Of a stretch of 64,000 bases of DNA, positions 15,759 to 23,842 are shown in pieces. The notes beneath the pieces were generated by a model. The model did no database searches. It was not told the origin of the DNA and saw only the letters and a list, made by a program, of their open reading frames with translations. Position numbers and translations under genes: made by a program. The stretch is from CAWDZK01 sp963807005 (lineage in GTDB: Bacteria > Actinomycetota > Actinomycetes > JACCUZ01), in assembly GCA_963807005.1 (NCBI GenBank), contig CAWDZK010000006.1:62001-126000 (forward strand). The letters are read 5' to 3'. Position 1 is the first letter of the stretch, and every line of letters starts with the position of its first letter.

Positions 15759-15796
15759 CCTGGCAGGGAGAGGCGTCGGCGCCGGAGGGTGGGTCG

Positions 15797-16597
15797 ATGG
15801 AGATTCTGGTGCTCGGGGCCAGCGGGTCGATCGGACGCGGCCTGACCGCGGAGCTGCTGGCGCGGGGCCATACCGTGCGGGCCGCATCCCGCACACGTCG
15901 ACCGGCCACGGGGACGGGCTCGCTGCGGTGGCTCCCGGTCGACCTCACCTCCGGGACGGGGGTCCACGATGCCGTCCGGGGCGCCGATGCCGTGGTCGAC
16001 CTCGCCAACGTCCGCAGTCCCCGGCCCTCCTCGCTCGACGCCGTCCTGGTCGAGGGGACCCGACGGGTCCTGCTGGCCTGCCACGAGCTCGGGGACGTCC
16101 GGTACGTCGGCATCTCGATCGTCGGCATCGACGAGATCCCCTATGTGTACTACCGCGCGAAGCTGCGCCAGGAGCAGGTGATCGAGAGCGGGAGGGCGCC
16201 CTGGTCGCTGCTCCGCGCCACCCAGGTGCACGAGTTCGTCGACCAGATCCTGTCCGTCGCGAGCCACGCGCCGGCGCTGGTCCTCCCCACCGGGGTGCGG
16301 CTGCAGCCGATCGACGTCGCCGACGTCGCCCGGTCGCTGGCGGACGCCGCCGAGCAGCCCGCCGCCGGTCGGCTGCAGGAGGTGGGCGGGCCGCGGGTGC
16401 AGACCCTCGGCGAGCTCGCGCAGGAGTGGCTGCGCGCCCGCGGGCAGTCCAAGCGGGTCCTGCGCGTGCCGTTGCCCGGCCGGGTGGGGAAGGCGTTGGC
16501 GGGCGGCCGGCTGACCACGCCGCAGCATGCCGTCGACGGGGCCGACTTCGCCCAGTGGCTGTCCGAGTCGACGGGCCGGCCGGGCGCGCCGTCGTGA
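15797..16597 (+). CDS. NAD(P)-binding NmrA/SDR-like oxidoreductase
   Basis: A 266-residue atypical short-chain dehydrogenase with the dinucleotide motif LVLGASGSIGRGL at the extreme N-terminus, followed by VRAASR and ADAVVDLANV. The catalytic YxxxK is visible as YVYYRAKLRQEQVI. The pattern resembles NAD(P)H-binding NmrA-like sensors and epimerases such as YbjT. Substrate unknown. ATG 15797 follows GGAGGGTGGG. It is followed by a short spacer and a small membrane-protein gene. Confidence 0.82.
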   Translation: MEILVLGASGSIGRGLTAELLARGHTVRAASRTRRPATGTGSLRWLPVDLTSGTGVHDAVRGADAVVDLANVRSPRPSSLDAVLVEGTRRVLLACHELGDVRYVGISIVGIDEIPYVYYRAKLRQEQVIESGRAPWSLLRATQVHEFVDQILSVASHAPALVLPTGVRLQPIDVADVARSLADAAEQPAAGRLQEVGGPRVQTLGELAQEWLRARGQSKRVLRVPLPGRVGKALAGGRLTTPQHAVDGADFAQWLSESTGRPGAPS

Positions 16598-16691
16598 CCA
16601 GGGTCCGGCGCGGCGACGCTCGTCGACCGGCCCGGTGACGGCGCCGCACCGGCGGCCACGGGCGAGCCCCGGCCGCGCGTAGACTCGCTGG

Positions 16692-16823
16692 GTGCTGTCC
16701 GCCGTGATCGTCCTGGTGCTGGTGGCGGCGTTCGTGCTCGTGGCGGGGGTCGCCGGGTGGGTCGTGCGCCGGCTCTGGACCGCCACCGGCGACGGCACGT
16801 CGCCGCAGACCCAGGAGGACTGA
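16692..16823 (+). CDS. 43-aa single-pass membrane protein
   Basis: A GTG ORF of 43 residues: MLSAVIVLVLVAAFVLVAGVAGWVVRRLW forms one transmembrane helix, followed by a polar tail (TATGDGTSPQTQED). TAGACT at 16680-16685 stands six bases before the GTG, the same leaderless layout as many genes here. Its end contains the GGAGGAC that serves the next gene seven bases downstream, so it may also act as a translated leader. No function is known. Confidence 0.55.
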   Translation: MLSAVIVLVLVAAFVLVAGVAGWVVRRLWTATGDGTSPQTQED

Positions 16824-16829
16824 CCGCCG

Positions 16830-17321
16830 GTGGAGATCCGCCCGGACATGCCGCTCCAGCTCGTGCCGGTGTCGTGGCTTCTCGGTACCTGGCGCGGCGT
16901 GGGCGTCGGCGGCTACCCCTCGGTGCCGGAGTTCCGGTTCAGCCAGGAGGTCACCTTCACCGAGCTGCCCGGCAAGCCGTTCGTGCACCACCTCAGCCGC
17001 AGCTGGCTGCTGGACGACGAGGGCACCGAGGTGCGCCCGCTCGCCCAGGAGACGGGGTACTGGCGGCCCGAGGCCGACGGAGCGCTCGAGGTGCTGCTCG
17101 CGCACCCCACCGGGTACGTCGAGGTCTGGGTCGGCAGCGCGGACGGCGCGAAGATCGAGCTGCGCACCGACGCGGTCGCGCGCACCGAGACCGCCAAGGA
17201 CTACACCGCCGGGCACCGCCTGTACGGCCTGGTCGACGGCGACCTGCTCTGGGCCTACGACATGGCCGCGATGGGGCACGCGCTGCAGCCGCACCTGTCC
17301 GCCACGCTGAAGCGCGCATGA
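16830..17321 (+). CDS. Nitrobindin-like FABP-family heme protein
   Basis: A 163-residue beta-barrel of the nitrobindin (DUF1794/FABP-like) family, which binds b-type heme and can scavenge nitric oxide or isomerise peroxynitrite. The family motif GxWxGxG appears as LLGTWRGVGVGGYP, and the C-terminal MAAMGHALQPHLSATLKRA carries the conserved histidine area. GTG 16830 has GGAGGAC at a good distance. Its stop overlaps the Nur-like gene start (ATGA), as in the Streptomyces arrangement beside nur. Confidence 0.88.
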   Translation: MEIRPDMPLQLVPVSWLLGTWRGVGVGGYPSVPEFRFSQEVTFTELPGKPFVHHLSRSWLLDDEGTEVRPLAQETGYWRPEADGALEVLLAHPTGYVEVWVGSADGAKIELRTDAVARTETAKDYTAGHRLYGLVDGDLLWAYDMAAMGHALQPHLSATLKRA

Positions 17322-17755
17322 GCCGCGGCGAGGTGCCCGTGACCAGTCCCGACCTGCCCGCCACCCTGCGCGCGCGGGGCTACCGGATCACGCCGCAGCG
17401 CCAGCTGGTGCTCGACGCCGTGACGGCCCTGGAGCACGGCACCCCGGACGAGATCTGCACCGAGGTCCAGCGCACGGCCACCGGCGTCAACCTCTCCACC
17501 GTCTACCGCACCCTCGAGCTGCTCGAGGAGCTCGGCCTGGTCACCCACACCCACCTCGGGCACGGTGCGCCGACGTACCACGCGGCTGGTGACATCGACC
17601 ACCTGCACCTGGTCTGCCGCGACTGCGGCGCCATCATCGAGACCGACGTGCGGCTCGCCGACTCACTCGTGGGAATGCTGGCGGAGCAGCACGGCTTCGA
17701 GACAGATGTGGCCCACTTCGCGATCTACGGACGATGCCGGGCGTGCTCGTCGTGA
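17318..17755 (+). CDS. Fur-family regulator, Nur-like (nickel-responsive)
   Basis: A 145-residue Fur-family repressor. The winged helix reads RGYRITPQRQLVLDAV…GVNLSTVYRTLELLEELGLVTHTHLGHGAPTYHAAGD, and the dimerisation domain has DHLHLVCRDCG and a C-terminal CRACSS. The run of VNLSTVYRTLELLEELGLVTHTHLGHGAPTYH is very close to Streptomyces Nur, which represses nickel uptake and iron superoxide dismutase in response to nickel. The metal ligands of the HxHLVC segment and HLGHG histidines are present. Zinc or iron response cannot be excluded. ATG 17318 overlaps the upstream stop. Confidence 0.85.
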   Translation: MSRGEVPVTSPDLPATLRARGYRITPQRQLVLDAVTALEHGTPDEICTEVQRTATGVNLSTVYRTLELLEELGLVTHTHLGHGAPTYHAAGDIDHLHLVCRDCGAIIETDVRLADSLVGMLAEQHGFETDVAHFAIYGRCRACSS

Positions 17756-18681
17756 CGAGCCCGCTGCTGTCCAGGCCGGGCGCGGTCGAGGCCGACGCCC
17801 CGGACGCCGGCGTCGCCGCGCACTACGGCGACCCGTTCCGCGAGCAACGCGCCCTGGCCGAGGGCACGGCGTCGGTCGACCTGTCGCACCGTCCGGTGCT
17901 GCGCATCTCCGGCCCGGACCGGCTGACGTGGCTGCACTCGCTGACCTCCCAGCACCTCGAGCTCCTCGCGCCGGGCGTTGCCACCGAGGCGCTGCTGCTG
18001 TCGCCGCACGGCCACGTCGAGCACGACCTGCACCTCGTCGACGACGGGGAGTCGGTGTGGCTGCACGTGGAGCCGGGCACGGCCGAGGCGCTGGTCGGCT
18101 GGCTGGACTCGATGCGGTTCTGGTCACAGGTCGAGGTCGAGGACCTCTCGTCGACGTACGCGGTGGTGCTCCGCCCGACCGGCGTCGACGGCGTGCCGAC
18201 CCGCCACGTGCCGCACGGTGTCGAGTCGTTCGTCCCCCGCACCGACCTGGCAGCCGTCCTCGACGGGCCGCTCGCCGGGGTCTGGGCGCTGGAGGCGTTG
18301 CGGATCGCCGACGGCCGGCCCCGGTTCGGCCTGGAGACCGACCACCGCACGATCCCGCACGAGGTCGGGTGGATCGAGACCGCCGTGCACCTGGACAAGG
18401 GCTGCTACCGCGGGCAGGAGACCGTCGCACGGGTGCACAACCTGGGGCGGCCGCCGCGTCGCCTGGTCCTGCTGCACCTGGACGGCAGCGAGTCGGTACT
18501 CCCGGGCCACGGCGAGCCGGTGCTGCTGGACGACCGCCAGGTCGGCACGGTGACGTCCTCGGCCCGGCACTACGAGCTGGGCCCGATCGCGCTGGCCGTG
18601 GTGAAGCGGTCGACGCCGGCCGACGCGGCGCTCGTCGCGGGCGGTGTCGCCGCCGCTCAGGAAGTCCTCGTCCCCGCCTGA
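17752..18681 (+). CDS. ygfZ: YgfZ/GcvT-like folate-binding protein
   Basis: A 309-residue aminomethyltransferase-fold protein of the YgfZ/CAF17 family, which supports Fe-S cluster repair with folate. The hallmark KGCYRGQET (family KGC[YF]xGQE with the functional cysteine) is at about residues 218-226, preceded by HEVGWIETAVHLD. GTG 17752 overlaps the regulator stop by four bases (GTGA) and is preferred to the in-frame ATG at 17734. It ends at the double-hairpin terminator. Confidence 0.9.
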   Translation: MTSPLLSRPGAVEADAPDAGVAAHYGDPFREQRALAEGTASVDLSHRPVLRISGPDRLTWLHSLTSQHLELLAPGVATEALLLSPHGHVEHDLHLVDDGESVWLHVEPGTAEALVGWLDSMRFWSQVEVEDLSSTYAVVLRPTGVDGVPTRHVPHGVESFVPRTDLAAVLDGPLAGVWALEALRIADGRPRFGLETDHRTIPHEVGWIETAVHLDKGCYRGQETVARVHNLGRPPRRLVLLHLDGSESVLPGHGEPVLLDDRQVGTVTSSARHYELGPIALAVVKRSTPADAALVAGGVAAAQEVLVPA

Positions 18682-18716
18682 CCCGGGTAGCGCCGGCGCT
18701 TCCTTCTGTGTCGCCC

Positions 18717-18816
18717 CAGGGAAAGGGGACGACGCGCAGACCGCACGTCGAAGCGCGTCGTCCCCGCCCTGGGAAGGGGACGACTCGCGATCCGGGGGGA
18801 GAAGCGAGCCGTCCCC
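18717..18816. terminator. Two tandem hairpins between convergent ygfZ and dtd
   Basis: Hairpin one pairs GGGGACGACGCGC (18725-18737) with its complement (18753-18765), extended outward by CCAGGG/CCCTGG. Hairpin two pairs GGGGACGACTCGC (18776-18788) with 18804-18816 (one G-T wobble). The two share the GGGGACGAC core, so one may be a duplicated copy of the other. They separate converging genes and probably terminate both. Confidence 0.75.
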
Positions 18817-18855
18817 CGGATCATGGGTGCCCGCGCGCGGGCGGCCGTTACGCGG

Positions 18856-19290
18856 TCAGACCTCGAGGAGCAGGGTCACCGGGCCGTCGTTGACCAGGGC
18901 GAGCGCCATGTCGGCGCCGAAGACACCGGTCTCCACCTCGGCTCCGCGCTCCCGCAGGACGGCGACGACGTGGGCGACCAACGGCTCGGCCACCGGTCCG
19001 GGGGCGGCGGCGTTCCAGGTCGGCCGCCGGCCCTTGCGGGTGTCGCCGTAGAGGGTGAACTGGCTGACCACCATCAGCGGCGCACCCGTGTCGGCGGCCG
19101 AGCGCTCGCCGTCGAGGATGCGCAGCCCGTGGACCTTGACGGCGAGCCGGGCAGCCGTCTGCTCGGTGTCGTCGTGGGTGACGCCCACGAGGACGCAGAG
19201 TCCCTGGCCGGTGCCGTCCCCGATGCGGCCGACCACCTCGCCGTCGACGGTGACGCTGGCCTCGCGGACCCGTTGGACGACAGCGCGCAT
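18856..19290 (-). CDS. dtd: D-aminoacyl-tRNA deacylase Dtd
   Basis: The 144-residue enzyme removes D-amino acids (and glycine from tRNA-Ala) from mischarged tRNAs. The two motifs at the dimer active site are intact: SQFTLYGDTRKGRRP with the SQxT catalytic core, and NDGPVTLLLE matching the family NxGP cross-subunit Gly-Pro motif. MRAVVQRV is the typical start. Length is standard. It follows the repeat-rich DUF4388 gene by 55 bases on the same strand, but GATCAT lies six bases before its ATG, so it may have its own leaderless promoter. Confidence 0.95.
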   Translation of the reverse strand: MRAVVQRVREASVTVDGEVVGRIGDGTGQGLCVLVGVTHDDTEQTAARLAVKVHGLRILDGERSAADTGAPLMVVSQFTLYGDTRKGRRPTWNAAAPGPVAEPLVAHVVAVLRERGAEVETGVFGADMALALVNDGPVTLLLEV

Positions 19291-19345
19291 GCCGCCATGA
19301 TCGCGGATCCGGCCCGGCTGGCAGCCGTCGCCGGCCCGCCGCCGA

Positions 19346-22300
19346 TCAACCGCGACCGAACAGGCCCTTGCGCTTCTTCTTGTCCGGAGTCGCGCCGGGA
19401 GGCTGCCGCTGGGCGGGAGCGGGCGCTGACGGCGGCGGGTCCGCCGGGCCGTCGTCCAGCCCGAAGCCCAGGCTCGAGAGCTCGCGCAGCAGCATCGCGG
19501 TGTCCGCCTGGTCCCTGGCCACCATCGGCGCCGGACCCTCGTCGACCACGGCGTCCGCCGGCTCCTTCTCCTCGGCCGCGGGCGCGACCGGCTCCTCGAC
19601 GGGCGGCGGGGGTGTGACGGGGGCGTCGGCTCGGTTCAGCTCGGTCAGCAGGTTGGCCGCGGTGGCGGCGGTCAAGCCGTTCGCGTGGCCGTTGGACCGT
19701 TCGGCCTGCTCGGCGGCCAGGCGCTCGGCCTCGGCCTGCATGGCCTGCTCGGCGGCCAGGCGCTCGGCCTCGGCCTGCTCGGCGGCCAGGCGCTCGGCCT
19801 CGGCCTGTATGGCCTGCTCGGCGGCGAGGCGCTCGGCCTCGGCCTGCTCGGCGGCGAGGCGCTCGGCCTCGGCCTGCATGGCCTGCTCGGCGGCGAGGCG
19901 CTCGGCCTCGGCCTGCATGCCCTGCTCGGCGGCGAGGCGCTCGGCCTCGGCCCGCTTCGCCTGCTTCGTCCGCTTGCCCTGCTCGGCGGCGATCCGCTCG
20001 GCCTCGGCGGCGGCGATCGCCTCCGCCTCCTCCGTCGCCAGCCGGTCGGCTTCCTCACGCTCGCGACGCTTTGCCTCGGCCTTGGCGGCCTTCTCGGCCT
20101 CGCGGCGCGTCTGGGCCTCGGCCGCCTTGCGGGCCCGGCGGTCGGCCTCCTCGGCAAGCTCGCGCTCGGCGACCTCGCGGGCAGCCTTCAGCTCGGCCTC
20201 GCGGGCAGCCTGCTGCTCGGCCTCGAGGGCCGCTGCCTCGGCGGCCCGCTCGGCGAGCCACGACTCGTGCTCGGCCCAGGCGGGCTCCTCGGCGGCGGTG
20301 CGTTCGGCGGCCAGCCGGTCGGCGTGCTCGGCCCAGGCGGGCTCCTCGGCGGCGGCCCGCTGCGCGGCCAGCCACTGGGCGTGGTCGGCCCAGGCGGGCT
20401 CCTCGGCGGCGGCCCGCTGCGCGGCCAGCCACTGGGCCTGGTCGGCCCAGGCGGGCTCCTCGGCGGCGGCCCGCTGCGCGGCCAGCCACAGCGCGTGGTC
20501 GGCCCAGGCGGGCTCCTCGGCGGCGGCGCGCTGCGCGGCCAGCCACTGGGCGTGGTCGGCCCAGGCGGGCTCCTCGGCGGCGGTGCGCTCGGCGGCCAGC
20601 CGGTCGGCGTGCTCGGCCCAGGCCGGCTCCTCGGCGGCGGCCCGCTGCGCGGCCAGCCACAGCGCGTGGTCGGCCCAGGCGGGCTCCTCGGCGGCGGCCC
20701 GATCGGCGGTCTCGCGCGCGATCCGCTCGCGCTCCTCTGCGGTACGGGCTTCCTCCTCCGCTGCGGCGGCGAGCGCCCTGGCCTCCGCCTCGGCGGCCTC
20801 GGCCCGCTCGCGCTCCTCCTCCTTCGCCAGGCGACGCGCCTCGATGCGCTCGGCGCGCGCGGCGGCCTCCTTCTGGGCGAGGGCTTCCAGCTCGCGGTGC
20901 AGGATCTCCGCCTCGGCCAGTCGCTTGGTCTCGGAGGCGACCCGCCGCTGCTCGGCCTCCCGTGCGGCTTCCTCGGCGGCCAGCCGCTGCGTCTCGGCCG
21001 CCGCCTCGAACTCGGCGGCGCGGCGCGCGGCGTTCTCGGCCTCGGCCTGCTCGGCGGCCATGCGCTCCGCGTCGAGGCGCTCGGCTTCGGCCCGCTCGGC
21101 CTCGATCCGCTCGGCCTCCGCCTGCTCGGCGGCCAGGCGCTCGGCTTCGACTCGCTCGGCTTCGACCCGCTCGGCTTCGACTCGCTCGGCTTCGACCCGC
21201 TCGGCCTCGACCCGCTCGGCCTCGACCCGCTCGGCTTCGACCCGCTCGGCCTCGACCCGCTCGGCCTCGACCCGCTCGGCCTCGACCCGCTCGGCTTCGA
21301 CTCGCTCGGCTTCGACCCGCTCGGCTTCGACCCGCTCGGCTTCGACTCGCTCGGCTTCGACTCGCTCGGCTTCGACCCGCTCGGCCTCGACCCGCTCGGC
21401 CTCCGCCTGCTCGGCGGCCACGCGCTCGGCTTCGACCCGCTCGGCTTCGACCCGCTCGGCCTCCGCCTGCTCGGCGGCCACGCGCTCGGCTTCGACCCGC
21501 TCGGCCTCCGCCTGCTCGGCGGCCACGCGCTCGGCTTCGACTCGCTCGGCCTCGACCCGCTCGGCCTCCGCCTGCTCGGCGGCCAGGCGCTCAGCCTCGA
21601 CCCGCTCAGCCTCGACCCGCTCGGCCTCGACCCGCTCGGCCTCCGCCTGCTCGGCGGCCAGGCGCTCAGCTTCGACTCGCTGGGCCTCGACCCGCTCGGC
21701 TTCGACCCGCTCGGCTTCGACCCGCTCGGCCTCCGCCTGCTCGGCGGCCACGCGCTCGGCCTCCAGGCTCTCGAGGTCGGCGGTCTCGCGCTCCGTCAGC
21801 TCCTCGACGGGCACAACCGGGAGCACCAGCTCGGGGGCGCGGCCCTCGATGGTCTCCAGCTCGTCGAGCGAGTCCAGCTCGAGGACCAGCTCCTCGACCG
21901 TGCCGGCCCCGTTTCCGTCGTCCGTGCCCTCGTCATCGGAGTCGGCCCGGTCGTCGACCAGGACCTGACCGTCGTTCCAGCCGTCGTCGCCACTGATGCC
22001 GACCAGCCCGGCCTCCACCAGGCGCATGACGACCTGGCCCGCCTCGAACAGCGTGAAGCCGCACTCGAGCGCCAGCTCGGAGACGTCCCGGCCGCCGTCG
22101 ACCTTGCACAGCAGGGCCCACTCGTTCGGGCCGAGGGCGACCTCGTCGGAGGGCGACGCGGCGTCCAGCACCGGTACGGCGGCCGGGCCGCCGATCGCGT
22201 CCACGATGGTCTCCCAGGTGGTCGCCCGCTCACGCAGGTCGTCCAGCAGGGCCTGGACCGGAGCCGGCGGCGCGACGTCCTGGCGAGTCTTCTTGTTCTT

Positions 22301-22690
22301 GCGGAACTTCCAGGCGGCCACCGGCCAGCCCAGCAGGTCGGTGAGAGCGTCCCGCAGCTGCTCGACGACGAACTCCTCGACCACGGAGACCTCGACGTAG
22401 CCCAGGTGCACCAGCAGCTCGCCCAGTCGCCAGCCCTGCAGCTCGGTCCGCTGGATCTCCAGCGCCTCGGCCAGCGCCTCCGGGGTGAGGGCGCCACGGG
22501 ACATGAGGCGGACACCGAGGAGGACCCGGCGGCCGGGGACGCTGACCGCGTACACCTGGCCCTCACGCAGGTAGACCTCGGCCTCGTCGCCCTCCTGGTC
22601 GCGGACGAGCAGGCAGCCGGTAGCCCGCGAGTCGGCCAGGTCGCGCAGCACGGACTCGACTGTGTGGGTGAGGAGGGCACCCTCAGGCAC
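19346..22690 (-). CDS. Giant DUF4388 protein with tandem-repeat coiled coil, 1114 aa
   Basis: Start GTG 22690 follows a perfect AAAGGAGG at six bases. Residues 1 to about 160 form a DUF4388-like domain (VESVLRDLADSRATGCLLVRD…GQVYAVSVPGRRVLLGVRLM) plus a helical extension; about 170-230 resemble a winged helix (DVSELALECGFTLFEAGQVVMRLVEAGLVG). An acidic linker leads to roughly 750 residues of Glu/Arg/Ala coiled coil in three repeat types: a run of about 17 ERVEA pentapeptides (about residues 430-515), eight 19-residue units such as AAAEEPAWADHALWLAAQR (about 660-813), and AERLAAEQ/AMQAE units (about 910-1000). The tail is Pro-rich with LLRELSSLGFGLDD and ends KKKRKGLFGRG. DUF4388 occurs in polar and gliding-motility regulators of other bacteria; function here is unknown, perhaps a scaffold or cytoskeletal protein. 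Confidence 0.85.
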   Translation of the reverse strand: MPEGALLTHTVESVLRDLADSRATGCLLVRDQEGDEAEVYLREGQVYAVSVPGRRVLLGVRLMSRGALTPEALAEALEIQRTELQGWRLGELLVHLGYVEVSVVEEFVVEQLRDALTDLLGWPVAAWKFRKNKKTRQDVAPPAPVQALLDDLRERATTWETIVDAIGGPAAVPVLDAASPSDEVALGPNEWALLCKVDGGRDVSELALECGFTLFEAGQVVMRLVEAGLVGISGDDGWNDGQVLVDDRADSDDEGTDDGNGAGTVEELVLELDSLDELETIEGRAPELVLPVVPVEELTERETADLESLEAERVAAEQAEAERVEAERVEAERVEAQRVEAERLAAEQAEAERVEAERVEAERVEAERLAAEQAEAERVEAERVEAERVAAEQAEAERVEAERVAAEQAEAERVEAERVEAERVAAEQAEAERVEAERVEAERVEAERVEAERVEAERVEAERVEAERVEAERVEAERVEAERVEAERVEAERVEAERVEAERVEAERVEAERVEAERLAAEQAEAERIEAERAEAERLDAERMAAEQAEAENAARRAAEFEAAAETQRLAAEEAAREAEQRRVASETKRLAEAEILHRELEALAQKEAAARAERIEARRLAKEEERERAEAAEAEARALAAAAEEEARTAEERERIARETADRAAAEEPAWADHALWLAAQRAAAEEPAWAEHADRLAAERTAAEEPAWADHAQWLAAQRAAAEEPAWADHALWLAAQRAAAEEPAWADQAQWLAAQRAAAEEPAWADHAQWLAAQRAAAEEPAWAEHADRLAAERTAAEEPAWAEHESWLAERAAEAAALEAEQQAAREAELKAAREVAERELAEEADRRARKAAEAQTRREAEKAAKAEAKRREREEADRLATEEAEAIAAAEAERIAAEQGKRTKQAKRAEAERLAAEQGMQAEAERLAAEQAMQAEAERLAAEQAEAERLAAEQAIQAEAERLAAEQAEAERLAAEQAMQAEAERLAAEQAERSNGHANGLTAATAANLLTELNRADAPVTPPPPVEEPVAPAAEEKEPADAVVDEGPAPMVARDQADTAMLLRELSSLGFGLDDGPADPPPSAPAPAQRQPPGATPDKKKRKGLFGRG
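20250..20710 (-). repeat. Eight 57-base tandem repeats inside the coiled-coil gene
   Basis: The segment encodes eight 19-residue units with core AEEPAWA(D/E)H. Units differ mainly at three positions (DHALW, DHAQW, EHADR, EHESW), and one variant pair (EHADRLAAERT) occurs twice, which suggests duplication of multi-unit blocks. Boundaries are approximate. Confidence 0.8.
21145..21400 (-). repeat. 15-base minisatellite encoding (ERVEA)n
   Basis: About 17 uninterrupted 15-base units encode the pentapeptide ERVEA; units differ only in silent positions (for example gcttcgact, gcttcgacc, gcctcgacc on the plus strand). Because 15 is divisible by three, length changes by slippage or recombination would keep the frame. 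Related units interspersed with AAEQAEA continue to about 21770. Confidence 0.85.
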
Positions 22691-22972
22691 GAGCAGCCTC
22701 CTTTCACCGGTTCGCGGACGTACGGGGCCGAACCGGGCGGCGTCGCGCGTGGCGACGGCCTCCCGGTCCCTGTTCGCATCGGCAGGAGAAGCCGGAGTGT
22801 TGAGTGCGGTTCGGCCACCAATGTGCGGTACACGTCGGTCCGTCGGAGCGGCTCCGGCCCGGCGTGGTGCCGGGACGGCCCGGGACGGCGCGACACGACG
22901 CGGGACGCCTCCCGCCCGGTCGTAGGCCCGACTCCGCTCCGGCGCCGGGCCGGGACGTGACACGATGCTCCG

Positions 22973-23842
22973 GTGGCACCGCTGGCACCCACCCGCACGC
23001 TCATCACGGTCGCCCCCACCGGGGCCGAGACCGCCAAGGCCGACGCGCCCGCGCTCCCGGTGACGCTGGACGAGCTGGTCTCGGCGGCCAAGGCCTGCGA
23101 GGCCGCCGGGGCGGCCATGGTCCACGTCCACATCCGGGACGACGCCGGCCGGCCGACGCTGGACCTCGGTCGGCTGCGAGCCACGGTTCAGGCGCTGCGC
23201 GAGTCGACCTCGCTGGTCGTCCAGCTCAGCACCGGCGGCGCGGTCACCGACCCGCTGGACGCCCGGCTGCGCGTCCTCGAGGCCGAGCCGGACTCCTGCT
23301 CCCTCACCTGCGGGACCACCAACTTCGGCGACGACGTCTTCCAGAACCCGTGGCCGTTCATGGCCGACCTCTACCAGCGCACCCAGGCCGCCGAGATCGT
23401 CCCGGAGTTCGAGCTGTTCGACCTCGGGCACGTGGCGTCCCTGCACCGGCTGCTCGACACCTACGGCGCGCCGTACGGCGGTCAGGTGCACTGCGACCTG
23501 GTCATGGGGGTCCCGGGGGGCATGCCCGGCACCGCCGCCGCCCTGGTGGCGGCCGTGGCCGCGCTGCCCGCCGGCTGCTCGTGGAGCGCCACCGGGATCG
23601 GCCGGACGTCGCTGCCGGTGGCGATGGCGTCGCTGTCGGCCGGTGGCCACCTCCGGGTCGGCATGGAGGACACGCTGACGTTCGCCAAGGGTCGCCCGGT
23701 GACCGGCAACGACGAGCTGGTCGCGCGCGCCGCCCAGCTGGCCGAGCTCGCCCAGCGCCCGCCCATGACCACCGACGAGGCGCGCGCCCTGCTGCGCGTC
23801 AAGGACCGCACGACACCCGAGAGCACGGGGGAGTCCCGATGA
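22973..23842 (+). CDS. Beta-keto acid cleavage enzyme family (BKACE, DUF849)
   Basis: A 289-residue TIM-barrel of the BKACE family, Zn-dependent enzymes that condense a beta-keto acid with acetyl-CoA and cleave it (3-keto-5-aminohexanoate cleavage enzyme is the prototype). Metal-binding AAMVHVHIRDDAG (His-x-His) and the FELFDLGHV and GGQVHCDLVMGVPGGMPG segments are visible. The substrate cannot be told. The 282-base spacer before it holds nothing obvious except CACGAT six bases before GTG 22973, a leaderless-type promoter. The last codon overlaps the start of rsiG, so the two are cotranscribed, as I recall also for Streptomyces amfC. Confidence 0.85.
   Translation: MAPLAPTRTLITVAPTGAETAKADAPALPVTLDELVSAAKACEAAGAAMVHVHIRDDAGRPTLDLGRLRATVQALRESTSLVVQLSTGGAVTDPLDARLRVLEAEPDSCSLTCGTTNFGDDVFQNPWPFMADLYQRTQAAEIVPEFELFDLGHVASLHRLLDTYGAPYGGQVHCDLVMGVPGGMPGTAAALVAAVAALPAGCSWSATGIGRTSLPVAMASLSAGGHLRVGMEDTLTFAKGRPVTGNDELVARAAQLAELAQRPPMTTDEARALLRVKDRTTPESTGESR

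Noticed and set aside
19368..22960. Long open frames on the plus strand opposite the DUF4388 gene (866 and 1091 codons)
   Set aside because: They arise because 15- and 57-base repeats keep all frames free of stops. They encode monotone Ala/Ser/Arg or Leu/Gly repeats, lack ribosome-binding sites, and the minus-strand frame has a recognisable domain and a perfect Shine-Dalgarno.
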